From an uncultured Euryhalocaulis sp. (GTDB taxonomy: Bacteria; Pseudomonadota; Alphaproteobacteria; Caulobacterales; Maricaulaceae), in assembly GCA_913055605.1 (NCBI GenBank), contig CAJXKJ010000004.1, positions 43,045-107,044 on the forward strand: 64,000 bases of DNA. The letters are read 5' to 3'. Position 1 is the first letter of the stretch. Every line of letters begins with the position of its first letter. A program made the position numbers and the translations under genes. A model generated the notes under the pieces. It was given only the letters and a program-made list of their open reading frames with translations. It made no database searches and was not told the DNA's origin. Shown one piece after another: positions 26,962-36,031 of this stretch.

Positions 26962-28557
26962 ATGATCCTGAATGAAATTCTCGCCATCCTGATGTTCGTG
27001 GCGGCGGTCGTCGCGCTGCTGCGCGGTTTCCCCGTCGCCTTCACGCTCGCCGGCGTCGCGCTGATGTTCGCCGGCATCGGCATCGCGCTGGACCTGTTCC
27101 AGCCGACGCTGCTGCGCGCCTTCCCGCAGCGCATCTACGGCTCGGTCATGACGAACGAGCTTCTGGTCGCCGTGCCGCTCTTCGTATTCATGGGCGTGAT
27201 GCTGGAAAAGTCCCGCATCGCGGAGGAGCTGCTGGACACGATGGGCGCGCTGTTCGGTCCGCTTCGCGGCGGTCTGGGCATCTCGGTCATCATCGTCGGC
27301 GCGCTGCTCGCAGCCTCGACCGGCATTGTCGGCGCCACCGTGGTGACGATGGGCCTGCTGTCCCTGCCGACCATGCTGCGCCGCGGCTATTCCACGCCGC
27401 TGGCCTGCGGCGCGATCACCGCCTCCGGTACGCTGGGCCAGATCGTCCCGCCCTCCATCGTGCTCATCCTGCTCGGCGACCAGATTTCCAACGCCCACCA
27501 GGCCGCGCAGCGTGAGCTCGGCAATTTCGCGCCGGACCCGGTCTCGGTCGGCGACCTTTTCGCCGGCGCGCTGCTGCCCGGCCTGCTGATGGTCGGGCTC
27601 TATATCGCCTTCATGATCGGCGTCGCGATCTTCAAGCCGGAAGACGCCCCGCCCGTGCCGCGCGACACCACGTCCGGCCGCGCTTTCGCCTGGAAAATCC
27701 TGCACGCGCTGGCGCCGCCGGTCGTGCTGATCGTGGCGGTGCTGGGCTCCATCCTGGCCGGCCTCGCCACCCCGACGGAGGCCGCCGCCGTCGGCGCGCT
27801 GGGCGCCACGCTGCTGGCCGGATTCCGCTGCGCCGGGCCGGACGGCACGAACCCGAAGGAAGGCCGCATCGCCATCGGCTTCGGCGCGCTGGCCCTGATC
27901 GGCGTGATCCTGATGGGCGCGGTCTTCGACCTGCGCGTCGGCCGCGTGGACATCAGCGGCGGCGAACAGATCCTGACCTGGATCGCGTTCGCCCTGTGCG
28001 CCATCGCCGTGCTGGGCGCGCTCTGGGCCGCCGGCCGTCTGCTGCAGAACGGCGTGCTGGGTCAGGTCTCCAGCTCCACGGCGCAGATCAGCGCCATGGT
28101 CTTCGTCATCCTGATCGGCGCGACGCTGTTCTCCCTCGTCTTCCGCGGCTTCCGCGGGGACGAGATGGTGGAGGCGATGCTGACCGGCCTGCCCGGCGGC
28201 GCCTGGGGCGCCCTGCTGGCCGTCATGCTGGTGATGTTCGTCCTCGGCTTCTTCCTGGACTTTATCGAGATCATTTTCGTCGTGGTCCCGATCGTGGCGC
28301 CCGCCCTGTTCATGATGGGCGTCGATCCGATCTGGCTCGGCGTGCTGATGGCGTTGAACCTGCAGACCTCGTTCCTCACCCCTCCGTTCGGGTTCGCGCT
28401 GTTCTATCTGCGCGGCGTCGCCCCGCCTGAGGTGAAGACCAGCCAGATCTATCGCGGCGCCATCCCGTTCATCGGGCTGCAGATCGTCGCGCTGATCATC
28501 GTCTGCGTCCTGCCCGAAATCGCCACCTGGCTGCCGGCGGTGTTGAACGCGGGTTAG
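26962..28557 (+). CDS. TRAP transporter large permease (DctM type)
   Basis: The protein has 531 residues with about 12-14 membrane helices. Motifs include VPLFVFMGVMLEKS, GALLAASTGIVGATVVTMG and SGTLGQIVPPSIVLILLG in the first half, and FLDFIEIIFVVVPIV with LTPPFGFALFYL in the second. It is about 100 residues longer than typical DctM because of an insertion (about residues 285-365) with two extra hydrophobic stretches, as in the TakM-like subgroup. It carries the substrate and sodium path. It is the last gene of the receptor-small-large TRAP operon. Confidence 0.93.
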   Translation: MILNEILAILMFVAAVVALLRGFPVAFTLAGVALMFAGIGIALDLFQPTLLRAFPQRIYGSVMTNELLVAVPLFVFMGVMLEKSRIAEELLDTMGALFGPLRGGLGISVIIVGALLAASTGIVGATVVTMGLLSLPTMLRRGYSTPLACGAITASGTLGQIVPPSIVLILLGDQISNAHQAAQRELGNFAPDPVSVGDLFAGALLPGLLMVGLYIAFMIGVAIFKPEDAPPVPRDTTSGRAFAWKILHALAPPVVLIVAVLGSILAGLATPTEAAAVGALGATLLAGFRCAGPDGTNPKEGRIAIGFGALALIGVILMGAVFDLRVGRVDISGGEQILTWIAFALCAIAVLGALWAAGRLLQNGVLGQVSSSTAQISAMVFVILIGATLFSLVFRGFRGDEMVEAMLTGLPGGAWGALLAVMLVMFVLGFFLDFIEIIFVVVPIVAPALFMMGVDPIWLGVLMALNLQTSFLTPPFGFALFYLRGVAPPEVKTSQIYRGAIPFIGLQIVALIIVCVLPEIATWLPAVLNAG

Positions 28558-28575
28558 GCGCCTAGCCCCAGACCC

Positions 28576-29610
28576 TCACCCCCAAGGCCCCTTCGGCCGC
28601 GCGCCCCACGGGCCGTCGTCTCCGCTGGCCGCCGGTTCGGCCTGCACGGGTCGCACGCGGCCGCCGGCGAATTCGACCAGCGCCGCGATCCGCTTTTCGA
28701 TTGGCGGGTGGGTGGTGAACATGCCGGCGAAGCCGGTGCTGCGGTTGTAGATGAACATCTCCCGCACCTCGGCCGCGCCTTCCTCCACCGGCTCCTGCCC
28801 CGAAATTTTCTGAAGGGCGGAGATCATGGCGTCCGGGTTCTTGGTCAGCTCCACAGAGCCCGCGTCTGCCAGATATTCGCGTTTCCGGGACATCGCGAAG
28901 CGGATGAGGATGGCCAGCACATAGGCCAGGGCGAGGATCGCCATGGCGATCAGGATCAGCGCCCCGGCGTTGCCGCCCCCGCCCCTGCGCGACCGCCCGG
29001 CCCGGTGCATGCCGCCATAGAACATGCTGCGCGCCACCAGCTGCGCGGCGAAGGAGATGATGCCGACAAAGATCACCGCGATGACCAGCAGGCGCACGTC
29101 CTTGTTGCGGATATGGGTCAGCTCGTGCGCGGCGACGGCCTCCACCTCCTCGGCGTTCAGCCGGTTCAACAGGCCGCGCGTGAAGGTCATGCACGCGCTT
29201 TTCTCCGACAGGCCGCTGGCGAAGGCGTTCATCGCCTCGGTCTCGATGATGCGCAGCTTCGGCATCGGCATGCCGCGCGCGATGCAGAGATTCTCGACCA
29301 TGTTGTACAGCTCCGGCGCGTCGCTGCGGCTGAGCGAATGCGACCCGACGGAGGCGTTGATCATCGCCTGATTGCCGACCCAGGCGACCCCGAACCAGGC
29401 CGCAGCGGCCAGCGCCGCGAACGGCGCGATCATCGGCAGCTGCGCGGCGGCGTAGGCCAGCCCCTGCGGTACATCATACCCCTCCATCCCCGCCCAGATG
29501 ACGAGGAAGGCATAGGTCAGCAGGCCGATCAGCACCGGAAACATGGCCAGCAGCACAATGCTGGCCATGTTGTTGTTCCAGATATGGGTCTTGAGGCCGA
29601 ACGCGCCCAT
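28576..29610 (-). CDS. M48-family membrane zinc metalloprotease (HtpX-like)
   Basis: The protein has 344 residues. Two N-terminal membrane helices lie at about 14-40 and 55-80. The zinc site HELTH (162-166) is followed by helices at about 172-195 and 220-245 and the third ligand in SRKREYLADAG. It ends with a Gly/Pro-rich tail (GDDGPWGARPKGPWG). HtpX-type proteases cleave misfolded membrane proteins. The gene follows lemA by 14 bases on the same strand, a pairing seen in many bacteria. Its stop faces the TRAP large permease stop 18 bases away. Confidence 0.93.
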   Translation of the reverse strand: MGAFGLKTHIWNNNMASIVLLAMFPVLIGLLTYAFLVIWAGMEGYDVPQGLAYAAAQLPMIAPFAALAAAAWFGVAWVGNQAMINASVGSHSLSRSDAPELYNMVENLCIARGMPMPKLRIIETEAMNAFASGLSEKSACMTFTRGLLNRLNAEEVEAVAAHELTHIRNKDVRLLVIAVIFVGIISFAAQLVARSMFYGGMHRAGRSRRGGGGNAGALILIAMAILALAYVLAILIRFAMSRKREYLADAGSVELTKNPDAMISALQKISGQEPVEEGAAEVREMFIYNRSTGFAGMFTTHPPIEKRIAALVEFAGGRVRPVQAEPAASGDDGPWGARPKGPWG

Positions 29611-29624
29611 TCAGGCGCCGCGCA

Positions 29625-30185
29625 TCAGAACTGAACCTGCGGGGCGGACTCGACCTGGGCGCGCTCGCCCTCCCCGATCTCGAAATATTCCTCCGGCTTG
29701 AACCCGGCCGGCCCGGCGATGATCACGGCCGGGAACTGCTCGATGGCCGTGTCGTATTCCTGGACCGCGTTGTTGAAGAAGCGCCGCGCCGCCGCGATCT
29801 TGTTCTCCACGTCCGACAGCTCGGACTGCAGGGACAGGAAGTTCTGGTTCGCCTTCAGGTCGGGATAAGCCTCCGACAGCGCGAACAGCTGGCGCAGCGC
29901 GCCGGTCAGCATGTTCTCCGCCTCGGCCTGTTCATGCACGCTGCCGGCGTTGATCGCCGAATTGCGCGCCTGCACCACCGCGTCCAGCGTCTCGCGCTCG
30001 TGGCTGGCGTAGCCCTTCACCGTCTCGACCAGATTGGGGATCAGGTCGTAGCGCTGCTTCAGCTGCACATCGACGTCGCCCCAAGCCTGACGCACCGTCT
30101 GCCGCAGCGCGACCAGCCGGTTGTACAGAACGATCAGGAACAGGACGACCAGGGCGATCACGCCCAGAACGATCCACAGAGCCAT
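29625..30185 (-). CDS. lemA: LemA family protein
   Basis: The protein has 186 residues. One N-terminal membrane helix (about 2-20) is followed by a helical-bundle domain with the family motif YNRLVALRQTVRQAWGDVDVQLKQR (given in part), DLIPNLVETVKGY and the YDTAIEQFP stretch. LemA proteins sit in the membrane; their role is not established, though linkage to M48 proteases is widespread. GGAGGAAA precedes the ATG. It is probably co-transcribed with the protease gene downstream. Confidence 0.93.
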   Translation of the reverse strand: MALWIVLGVIALVVLFLIVLYNRLVALRQTVRQAWGDVDVQLKQRYDLIPNLVETVKGYASHERETLDAVVQARNSAINAGSVHEQAEAENMLTGALRQLFALSEAYPDLKANQNFLSLQSELSDVENKIAAARRFFNNAVQEYDTAIEQFPAVIIAGPAGFKPEEYFEIGEGERAQVESAPQVQF

Positions 30186-30283
30186 GACTGTTTCCTCCGC
30201 CAGCGCCCAATGGCGACAGCAATAGCCCAGCGGCGTGGCCGCTTAAAGGCGCAGCGGAAACCCGAACTGGCCGGTTCTGGCGC

Positions 30284-32563
30284 TTAGAGCCCGCTGCCCG
30301 GCCGGAATTTGCCAGAGCGGGGGAAGCCCTTGGGCGGCAGGCGCCCGGCCTGCGCCCGCTTGCCGACCCAGTCCTTCCAGTCCGCAATCTCCTGCCGGCG
30401 CCCCGCCGTGTCGGTGATGGCCAGCCCTTCCTTCTTGTCGAAGGTGGTGATGTCAGCCAGGCCCCCGTCCTTGTATTTCTGCAGGATCACGCCCTTGCCC
30501 CGGGCCAGCTGCGGGACTTCCTCCAGCGGGAAAACCAGCAGCTTCCGGTTCTCCCCGATCACGGCCACCGTGTCGCCCTTGGCCTCGATCACGCGCACCG
30601 CCTCGGCGTTCGCGCCGACATTCATCACCTGCTTGCCGCCCTTGGTCTGGGCCAGCACGTCCTTCTCCGGCGTCAGAAAACCGTGCCCGGTCGAGGCGGC
30701 CAGGAACAGCATCCGTCCCGGATCGTGCAGGAACAGCCCGATCGGGGCGTGATCTTCCTCCAGATCGATCATCAGGCGCACCGGTTCCCCATGCCCACGC
30801 CCGCCGGGCAGCTTGTCCGCGCCCAGCGTGTAGAAGCGGCCATTACTGCCCACCATGATCAGCTTGTCCGTGGTCTGGCACGGCACGGCGAAGGCCAGGC
30901 GGTCGCCCTCCTTGAACTTCACGCCGGACAGATCGTCCTGATGCCCCTTCAGGGCGCGGATCCAGCCCTTCTCGGACAGCACCACCGTCACCGGCTCGCG
31001 CAGGACCAGCGCCTCGGCCACCGCGTCCGGATCGTGCTCCGGCGCCTCGCCGAACCCGGTGCGCCGCATGCCGAGCGGGCTGGTCGGCGCGAAGGCGGAG
31101 CGCACCTCGCGGATTTCCCCGGCGATAGCCTTCCACTGCCCCGGCTCGTCCTTCAGCAGCTTCTTCAGCGCCTTCTGCTCTGCCGTCAGCTCCGCATGCT
31201 CGGTGCGGATGCCCTCTTCCTCCAGCTTGCGCAGGGCGCGCAGGCGCATATTCAGCACCGCCTCGGCCTGCCGGTCGGTCAGCTCGAACGTCTTCATCAG
31301 GACGGGCTTGGGCTCGTCCTCCTCGCGGACGATGCGGATCACCTCGTCCAGGTTCAGATAGACGATCAGGTATCCGGCCAGCACTTCCAGCCGGTCGGCG
31401 ATGACCTCCAGCCGCGTCTGGGTCCGGCGGATCAGCACCTCGCGCCGGTGCGCCAGCCAGCGGTTCAGCACGTCGCGGACGCCCAGCACGCGCGGCGCGC
31501 CGTCGGAGTCCAGCACGTTCATGTTCAGGCTGACGCGGGTCTCCAGCTCGGTCAGCCGGAACAGCGCCTCCATCATCATCTCCGGCTCGACGGTGCGCGA
31601 TTTCGGCGTGATGACCAGCCGCACGTCTTCGGCCGACTCGTCGATTACCGCATCGACCAGCGGCAGCTTCTTGCCGTCGATCAACTCCGCGATCCGCTCC
31701 ACCAGGCGCGATTTCTGGACCTGGTACGGGACCTCGGTGATCACCGCCTGCCAGGCGCCGCGGTCCAGATCTTCCCTGTCCCACTTGGCGCGCAGGCGGA
31801 AACCGCCGCGCCCGGTCGCGTAGGCCTCGCGGATCGCCTCTTCGTTCTCGACGACGATCCCGCCCGTCGGAAAATCAGGCCCCTTGATCGGCGCTTTCGG
31901 GCCGACCAGCGACTCGATCCGCGCATTGGGCGCCTTGATCAAATGCAGCGCCGCGTCGCACAGCTCCGCCACATTGTGCGGCGGAATGGACGTCGCCATG
32001 CCCACGGCGATGCCGCTCGCCCCGTTCGCCAGCAGGTTCGGGAATCCGGCGGGCAGAACCACCGGCTCGTCGTCCTCGCCCGAATAGGTGGCGCGGAAAT
32101 CGACCGTGCCGGCGTCCAGCCCCTCCAGCAGCAGCTCCGCCGCATCGGTCAGGCGCGCCTCGGTATAGCGCATGGCCGCCGCGCCATCGCCGTCGACATT
32201 GCCGAAGTTTCCATGACCGTCGACCAGCGGGTATCGCGCCGCAAAGCTCTGGGACAGGCGCACCAGCGCGTCATAGATCGCCTGGTCGCCGTGCGGGTGG
32301 AAATTGCCCATCACGTCGCCGACGATCTTCGCGCATTTGCGGAAGCCGCTGCTGGGAGACAGGCGCAGTTCGCGCATCCCGAACAGGATGCGCCGGTGCA
32401 CGGGCTTCAGCCCGTCGCGCACGTCGGGCAGCGCCCGCTGGGTGATCGTGGACAGCGCATAGGCCAGATAGCGCTGGCCCAGCGCCTCGATCAGCGGTTC
32501 GTCGACAATGCGGCCCGGGCCCTGCGGCCCGCCGCTGCGCTTCTTGGTTTTGGTCTTCGCCAT
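30284..32563 (-). CDS. parC: DNA topoisomerase IV subunit A
   Basis: The protein has 759 residues. The breakage-reunion domain covers about 20-480 with [14 protein letters not shown] and the catalytic Tyr133 in [10 protein letters not shown]. The C-terminal beta-propeller follows to about 740 with degenerate repeats. With ParE it decatenates daughter chromosomes. In the quinolone-resistance region the position matching E. coli ParC Ser80 is Gln94 (HPHGDQA). I believe this is common in alphaproteobacterial ParC rather than acquired. It is upstream of lemA by 98 bases, and 47 bases separate it from the exporter gene before it. Confidence 0.95.
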   Translation of the reverse strand: MAKTKTKKRSGGPQGPGRIVDEPLIEALGQRYLAYALSTITQRALPDVRDGLKPVHRRILFGMRELRLSPSSGFRKCAKIVGDVMGNFHPHGDQAIYDALVRLSQSFAARYPLVDGHGNFGNVDGDGAAAMRYTEARLTDAAELLLEGLDAGTVDFRATYSGEDDEPVVLPAGFPNLLANGASGIAVGMATSIPPHNVAELCDAALHLIKAPNARIESLVGPKAPIKGPDFPTGGIVVENEEAIREAYATGRGGFRLRAKWDREDLDRGAWQAVITEVPYQVQKSRLVERIAELIDGKKLPLVDAVIDESAEDVRLVITPKSRTVEPEMMMEALFRLTELETRVSLNMNVLDSDGAPRVLGVRDVLNRWLAHRREVLIRRTQTRLEVIADRLEVLAGYLIVYLNLDEVIRIVREEDEPKPVLMKTFELTDRQAEAVLNMRLRALRKLEEEGIRTEHAELTAEQKALKKLLKDEPGQWKAIAGEIREVRSAFAPTSPLGMRRTGFGEAPEHDPDAVAEALVLREPVTVVLSEKGWIRALKGHQDDLSGVKFKEGDRLAFAVPCQTTDKLIMVGSNGRFYTLGADKLPGGRGHGEPVRLMIDLEEDHAPIGLFLHDPGRMLFLAASTGHGFLTPEKDVLAQTKGGKQVMNVGANAEAVRVIEAKGDTVAVIGENRKLLVFPLEEVPQLARGKGVILQKYKDGGLADITTFDKKEGLAITDTAGRRQEIADWKDWVGKRAQAGRLPPKGFPRSGKFRPGSGL

Positions 32564-32610
32564 GAATCGGGAACTGCGAATCGGAACACGACGAGTCTAG
32601 CGCGGGACGG

Positions 32611-34284
32611 CTACTGGGCGGGTGTCTTGTATCCGCCCTCGACCATATTGGCCGTCCCCTCGCCCGGCTCCGCCACCGGCTCGGCGTGCGGCTCGAACCC
32701 GGCGCGCAATTCCTCATGCGGGATCAGCAGGATGCACAGCAGGCCGCCGACCGCGATGAACAGAGCGGCGATGAACAGCTGCCCCATGCCGTCGGTCACC
32801 GCCACGGCGACCTCCGGCGGAATGGTCAGGCCCGCCCCGGTCACCATGCCCTCCATGGCGAAGCTTTCCAGATTGCCCAGGCTGACCCGCCCGTCGACCA
32901 GGCCCAGCTGGCCCAGCTCCGCCCCGATGCTGCGGATCAGCAGCGCGCCCAGAATGGCGACGCCGGTCATCGACCCGATCTGGCGGAAGAACTGGCTGGT
33001 GGAGGTGGCGACGCCCACCCGCCGCATCGGCGCCGCGTTCTGCGACACCAGATTGAACAGGCTCTGCGAGGGGCCGAGGCCGACGCCCACCACGAACAGC
33101 CGCCACAGCACGTCCCAGGCGGTCGCGTTTTCGTCCAGTGTCACCAGCAGGCCCAGGCCCGCGATCAGGATCGCCGCGCCGCCGATCATGTAGCGGCGAT
33201 AGCGCCCGGTCATGGCGACCAGCCGCCCCGACAGGGTGGAGGTGATGATCAGCCCCACCATCAGCGGCAGCAGCAGCAGCCCGCTTTCGGTCGCCCCCAT
33301 GCCCAGGCCCAGCTGCAGATACAGCGGCAGGTAGGTCACGACCCCCATGAACGCCATCGCGATGACAAAGCTGGCGACATTCGCCGTCCAGAACGGGCGC
33401 AGCTTGAACAGCTCCAGCGGCAGGATCGGCTCCGGCGCGAACCGCTCCACCCACAGGAAGGCGCCCGTGCAGGCGGCGGCCATGGCCAGCAGGCCGGCGA
33501 TCACCGGCGAATCCCAGCTATAGGCCTGCCCGCCCCAGCTCAGCGCCAGCAGCAGGGCGCCCGCGCCCAGAATGATCAGGATGGCCCCGGCGACATCGAT
33601 CCGCCCGCCCTTCTCCCCGCCCAGCTGCGGCATCTTGAAGGCCAGCATGAACCAGGCGATCAGGCAGACCGGCAGGTTCACATAGAAGCACCAGCGCCAG
33701 CCGGCGATCACCGTGTCGCCGATCGTCACTGTCCCGTGGTCCGTGAAATAGCCGCCCACGACCGGGCCGATCACGCTGGCCACGCCGAACATCGCGCCGA
33801 ACACGCCGATATAGCGGCCCCGCTCGCGCGGGCTGTACAGGTCCGCGATGGCCGCGAACGCCCCGGTGAACAGCGCGCCGCCGCCGATCCCCTGGATGCC
33901 GCGGAAGATGATCAGCTGGGTCATGCCGTCGCCCAGCAGCGGCAGCCGCCCGAACTCGCCCGCCAGCCCGCACAGGCAGGAGCCGAAGACGAAGATCGCG
34001 ATGCCGGTGGTCAGTACGAATTTCCGCCCGCGTAGATCGCCCAGCTTGCCCCAGATCGGCACCATCACCGTGGAGGTCAGGAGGTAGATCGTGGTGACCC
34101 AGGGATAGAGCTCCAGCCCCTCCAGGTCCGCCACGATGCGCGGCATGGCCGTGGCCACGATCGTCATGTCCAGCGCCGACAGCAGGAACACCATCAGCAC
34201 GGCGCTGAACGTCGTCCGGCGTTCCTGCGCGGTGAACGGGGCGGCCGCGCCGGCGCCGGGCGCCGTGGGCTGGGACTGACTCAT
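32611..34284 (-). CDS. MFS multidrug exporter, DHA2 (EmrB/QacA) family
   Basis: The protein has 557 residues with about 14 membrane helices. Family features are LSALDMTIVATAMPRIVADL in helix 1, GKLGDLRGRK in loop 2-3 (motif A), and RGIQGIGGGA with the GPVVGGYF antiporter motif C. DHA2 pumps export drugs by proton antiport. No membrane-fusion partner (EmrA) gene is adjacent, and no TetR/MarR regulator. A TAATAT (complement of 34306-34311), 22 bases before the ATG, may be the -10. The C-terminal tail is Pro/Glu-rich. Confidence 0.9.
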   Translation of the reverse strand: MSQSQPTAPGAGAAAPFTAQERRTTFSAVLMVFLLSALDMTIVATAMPRIVADLEGLELYPWVTTIYLLTSTVMVPIWGKLGDLRGRKFVLTTGIAIFVFGSCLCGLAGEFGRLPLLGDGMTQLIIFRGIQGIGGGALFTGAFAAIADLYSPRERGRYIGVFGAMFGVASVIGPVVGGYFTDHGTVTIGDTVIAGWRWCFYVNLPVCLIAWFMLAFKMPQLGGEKGGRIDVAGAILIILGAGALLLALSWGGQAYSWDSPVIAGLLAMAAACTGAFLWVERFAPEPILPLELFKLRPFWTANVASFVIAMAFMGVVTYLPLYLQLGLGMGATESGLLLLPLMVGLIITSTLSGRLVAMTGRYRRYMIGGAAILIAGLGLLVTLDENATAWDVLWRLFVVGVGLGPSQSLFNLVSQNAAPMRRVGVATSTSQFFRQIGSMTGVAILGALLIRSIGAELGQLGLVDGRVSLGNLESFAMEGMVTGAGLTIPPEVAVAVTDGMGQLFIAALFIAVGGLLCILLIPHEELRAGFEPHAEPVAEPGEGTANMVEGGYKTPAQ

Positions 34285-34396
34285 GATCGGAGTATCCGCA
34301 CAGATATATTACGAACTTCGCAGCATCCTGTATTGCCCGGGCGCGTCCCTGTCCATGCCGCGGGCCGCGCATCCGCAGCGGCGTCCACAAATCCGG

Positions 34397-35128
34397 TCAC
34401 AACAGACCCTCGCCGCGCAGCCGCTCGATCATCGTCTCCCGCGCGCGCGGCAGCTGCCGGTCGGCGGGCCACAAAATGCGCCGCTCCAGGAACCATGCGG
34501 TCAGGCGGAACCCCGCCTCGACGTCGCCGGGCGCCACCGCCGCCTGCGCGCCCATCAGGAAGGGCGGCAGGCCCAGCATCTTGTCGCGATAGGGCTCGCC
34601 CGCCGCCCCGCTGACCGCCCGGCCGGTGTTCGGGCTGACCCAGACCAGATCGTCCATCGCCCCGGTGGCGGCGCATTTCCGCAGGTCCAGCCCATAGCCC
34701 AGATCGGCCAGCAGCCCGGCCTCGAACTTCACCATCAGGGCGGGCCAGACCTCCCGGTCCGGCAGATGCTCCAGCAGAAGACGCAGCGCATCATAGACCG
34801 CCCCGTGCGGCTCCCGCTCCGGCAGGACGGACACCGCCAGCGCGCAGGCCGCGTTCAGGCCGGACAGCGCCAGCCGGTCCTCCAGCAGCGCCGCGCCGGA
34901 GGCCGCGGCCAGCTCCGTCTGGAACAGGCCCAGATGTTCGGACAGGCGCGCCTTCCACGTCGCGCGCACCTGGTTTCCCGGCTGCAGTTCGCCGCGCAGG
35001 CGCTTGCCCCGCGCCCCGCGCACCAGCCCGGCGTGCCGTCCCCGGTCCGGGGTCAGCAGCTCCACAATCCCGCTCGACTCCCCGTGCGGGCGGACGGACA
35101 GGATCACCCCTTCGCCGGACCATTCCAT
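34397..35128 (-). CDS. recO: DNA repair protein RecO
   Basis: The protein has 243 residues. The N-terminal OB-fold (about 1-80) contains EGVILSVRPHGESSGIVELLT and GLVRGARGKR. The C-terminal helical part contains YGLDLRKCAATG; only one of the zinc-type cysteines of longer RecO proteins is seen there. RecO loads RecA on SSB-coated DNA in the RecFOR path. In relatives recO commonly follows era; here a membrane/regulator cassette lies between them. The gene starts 41 bases after the XRE regulator stop. Confidence 0.92.
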   Translation of the reverse strand: MEWSGEGVILSVRPHGESSGIVELLTPDRGRHAGLVRGARGKRLRGELQPGNQVRATWKARLSEHLGLFQTELAAASGAALLEDRLALSGLNAACALAVSVLPEREPHGAVYDALRLLLEHLPDREVWPALMVKFEAGLLADLGYGLDLRKCAATGAMDDLVWVSPNTGRAVSGAAGEPYRDKMLGLPPFLMGAQAAVAPGDVEAGFRLTAWFLERRILWPADRQLPRARETMIERLRGEGLL

Positions 35129-35169
35129 GCCTCATGGAGTCGGCTGGCCGCGCCGCCCCGTCAAGGGCG

Positions 35170-35364
35170 CTAGCCGTCCTTCAGGAACACGTCCTCGACC
35201 GTCAGGCCGAACGCGTCGGCGATGCGGAATGCCAGCGGCAAAGACGGATCGAATTTCCCGTTCTCGACCGCGTTGATGGAGTTGCGGGAAACATGAACCC
35301 GCTCGGCCAGCTCCGCCTGGCTCCAGCCCTTCTCGGCGCGCAGCACGCGGATGCGGTTCTTCAC
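35170..35364 (-). CDS. Small XRE-family helix-turn-helix regulator
   Basis: The protein has 64 residues with a GTG start whose bases overlap the upstream TGA (GTGA). The whole protein is one Cro/C1-type HTH: IRVLRAEKGWSQAELAERVHVSRNSINAVENGKFDPSLP, given here only as landmarks (WSQAELAER helix 2, SRNSINAVENG recognition helix). The tail LAFRIADAFGLTVEDVF is typical of the short regulators paired with small membrane proteins. It probably represses its own operon by binding the repeats at 35937-36008; this is inference. It is translationally coupled to the membrane protein gene. Confidence 0.88.
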   Translation of the reverse strand: MKNRIRVLRAEKGWSQAELAERVHVSRNSINAVENGKFDPSLPLAFRIADAFGLTVEDVFLKDG

Positions 35365-35771
35365 GTCCGCCGCGCCCACCAGACGATCCAGGCGATGATG
35401 AAACCGATCGCCTGGCACACGGCGATATAGAAGGCGCCCGCGAATAAGATCGCGAATGGCTGGGCCTCGCTCTCCGGCGGCAACAGCGACAGGAACGGAC
35501 CGGCCAGCAGCGGCAGGGCGACGATCCCGCCACCGAGCGCCAGCCCCCCGCCCCAGAACCATGCGTGCTTCTGCGCCAGCCAGGCAGCCTCGTCCAGCCG
35601 GCCGATATAGCGCGCCGAACACATGAAGAAGCAGACGACTGCGGCGACCAACAGGAGCAGCCACACGATCGGCCCCACCACGGACCTGATCGCATCATCG
35701 AAGAAAACCACCAGCAGAAGCGGCGCGAGCGATCCCACAAAGAACCCAAAAGACCGGAAATCGATGCTCAT
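35361..35771 (-). CDS. Small four-helix membrane protein coupled to XRE regulator
   Basis: The protein has 136 residues from the ATG at 35771 (AGAAGGGGG upstream). Predicted membrane helices lie at about 8-25, 30-50, 72-95 and 103-130, with short loops and an Arg-Arg end (WWARRT). No catalytic motif is visible. Pairs of a small polytopic protein and a short XRE regulator occur in many bacteria, and the membrane partner sometimes antagonises the regulator; here that is only a suggestion. Its start overlaps the stop of a 42-codon ORF (ATGA), so translation of three products appears linked. Confidence 0.8.
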   Translation of the reverse strand: MSIDFRSFGFFVGSLAPLLLVVFFDDAIRSVVGPIVWLLLLVAAVVCFFMCSARYIGRLDEAAWLAQKHAWFWGGGLALGGGIVALPLLAGPFLSLLPPESEAQPFAILFAGAFYIAVCQAIGFIIAWIVWWARRT

Positions 35772-35896
35772 GCCCACGTCCCCCTTCTGGCCTGGCGCCA
35801 CCCGCCCCAGCGCCCCCAGACGATCTTGGCGATCCCCGATCCCGCCGCCCGGGCCAGCATCAGCGCAGTGTCCAAGGCGGTCGTCTCTTTCGGCAT
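35768..35896 (-). CDS. 42-residue leader ORF coupled to the membrane/XRE cassette
   Basis: An ATG (complement of 35894-35896) has an ideal GAGGAG ribosome site eight bases upstream. The frame reads MPKETTALDTALMLARAAGS and continues to a Trp/Arg-rich end (GRWGGWRQARRGTWA). Its TGA shares bases with the ATG of the next gene. The first 28 residues could form an amphipathic helix. It could be a genuine small protein or a leader whose translation controls the downstream genes. The good ribosome site and exact stop-start overlap argue for translation; no homology is known to me. Confidence 0.55.
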   Translation of the reverse strand: MPKETTALDTALMLARAAGSGIAKIVWGRWGGWRQARRGTWA

Positions 35897-35936
35897 CGAA
35901 CGGTCTCCTCGGCGCACCGGCGCCGCCATCGGGGGC

Positions 35937-36008
35937 GACACCAAGTGTGCTTTTCAATATGAAATGCATACTTGTCACATCCGGAGCCGTTTGACAAGTG
36001 TGCTTGGC
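35937..36008. promoter_or_regulatory. Three related operator-like sites upstream of the XRE cassette
   Basis: Site C at 35992-36003 reads TGACAAGTGTGC. Site B at 35966-35977 is its inverse with one mismatch (TGACAAGTATGC on the minus strand). Together they form an inverted repeat with a 14-base spacer. Site A at about 35941-35949 repeats AAGTGTGC. Each shares a CAAG-TRTG core, and site C extends to the dyad CAAGTGTGCTTG. They lie 45-110 bases before the first ORF of the cassette, where an autoregulator would bind. A TTGACA on the plus strand overlaps site C, but no gene follows on that strand. Confidence 0.6.
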
Positions 36009-36031
36009 ACGGTGCGGCTCGGCCGGTCGCC

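Noticed and set aside
35991..36020. Plus-strand promoter using TTGACA over operator site C
   Set aside because: No -10 follows at correct spacing and no plus-strand gene lies downstream.
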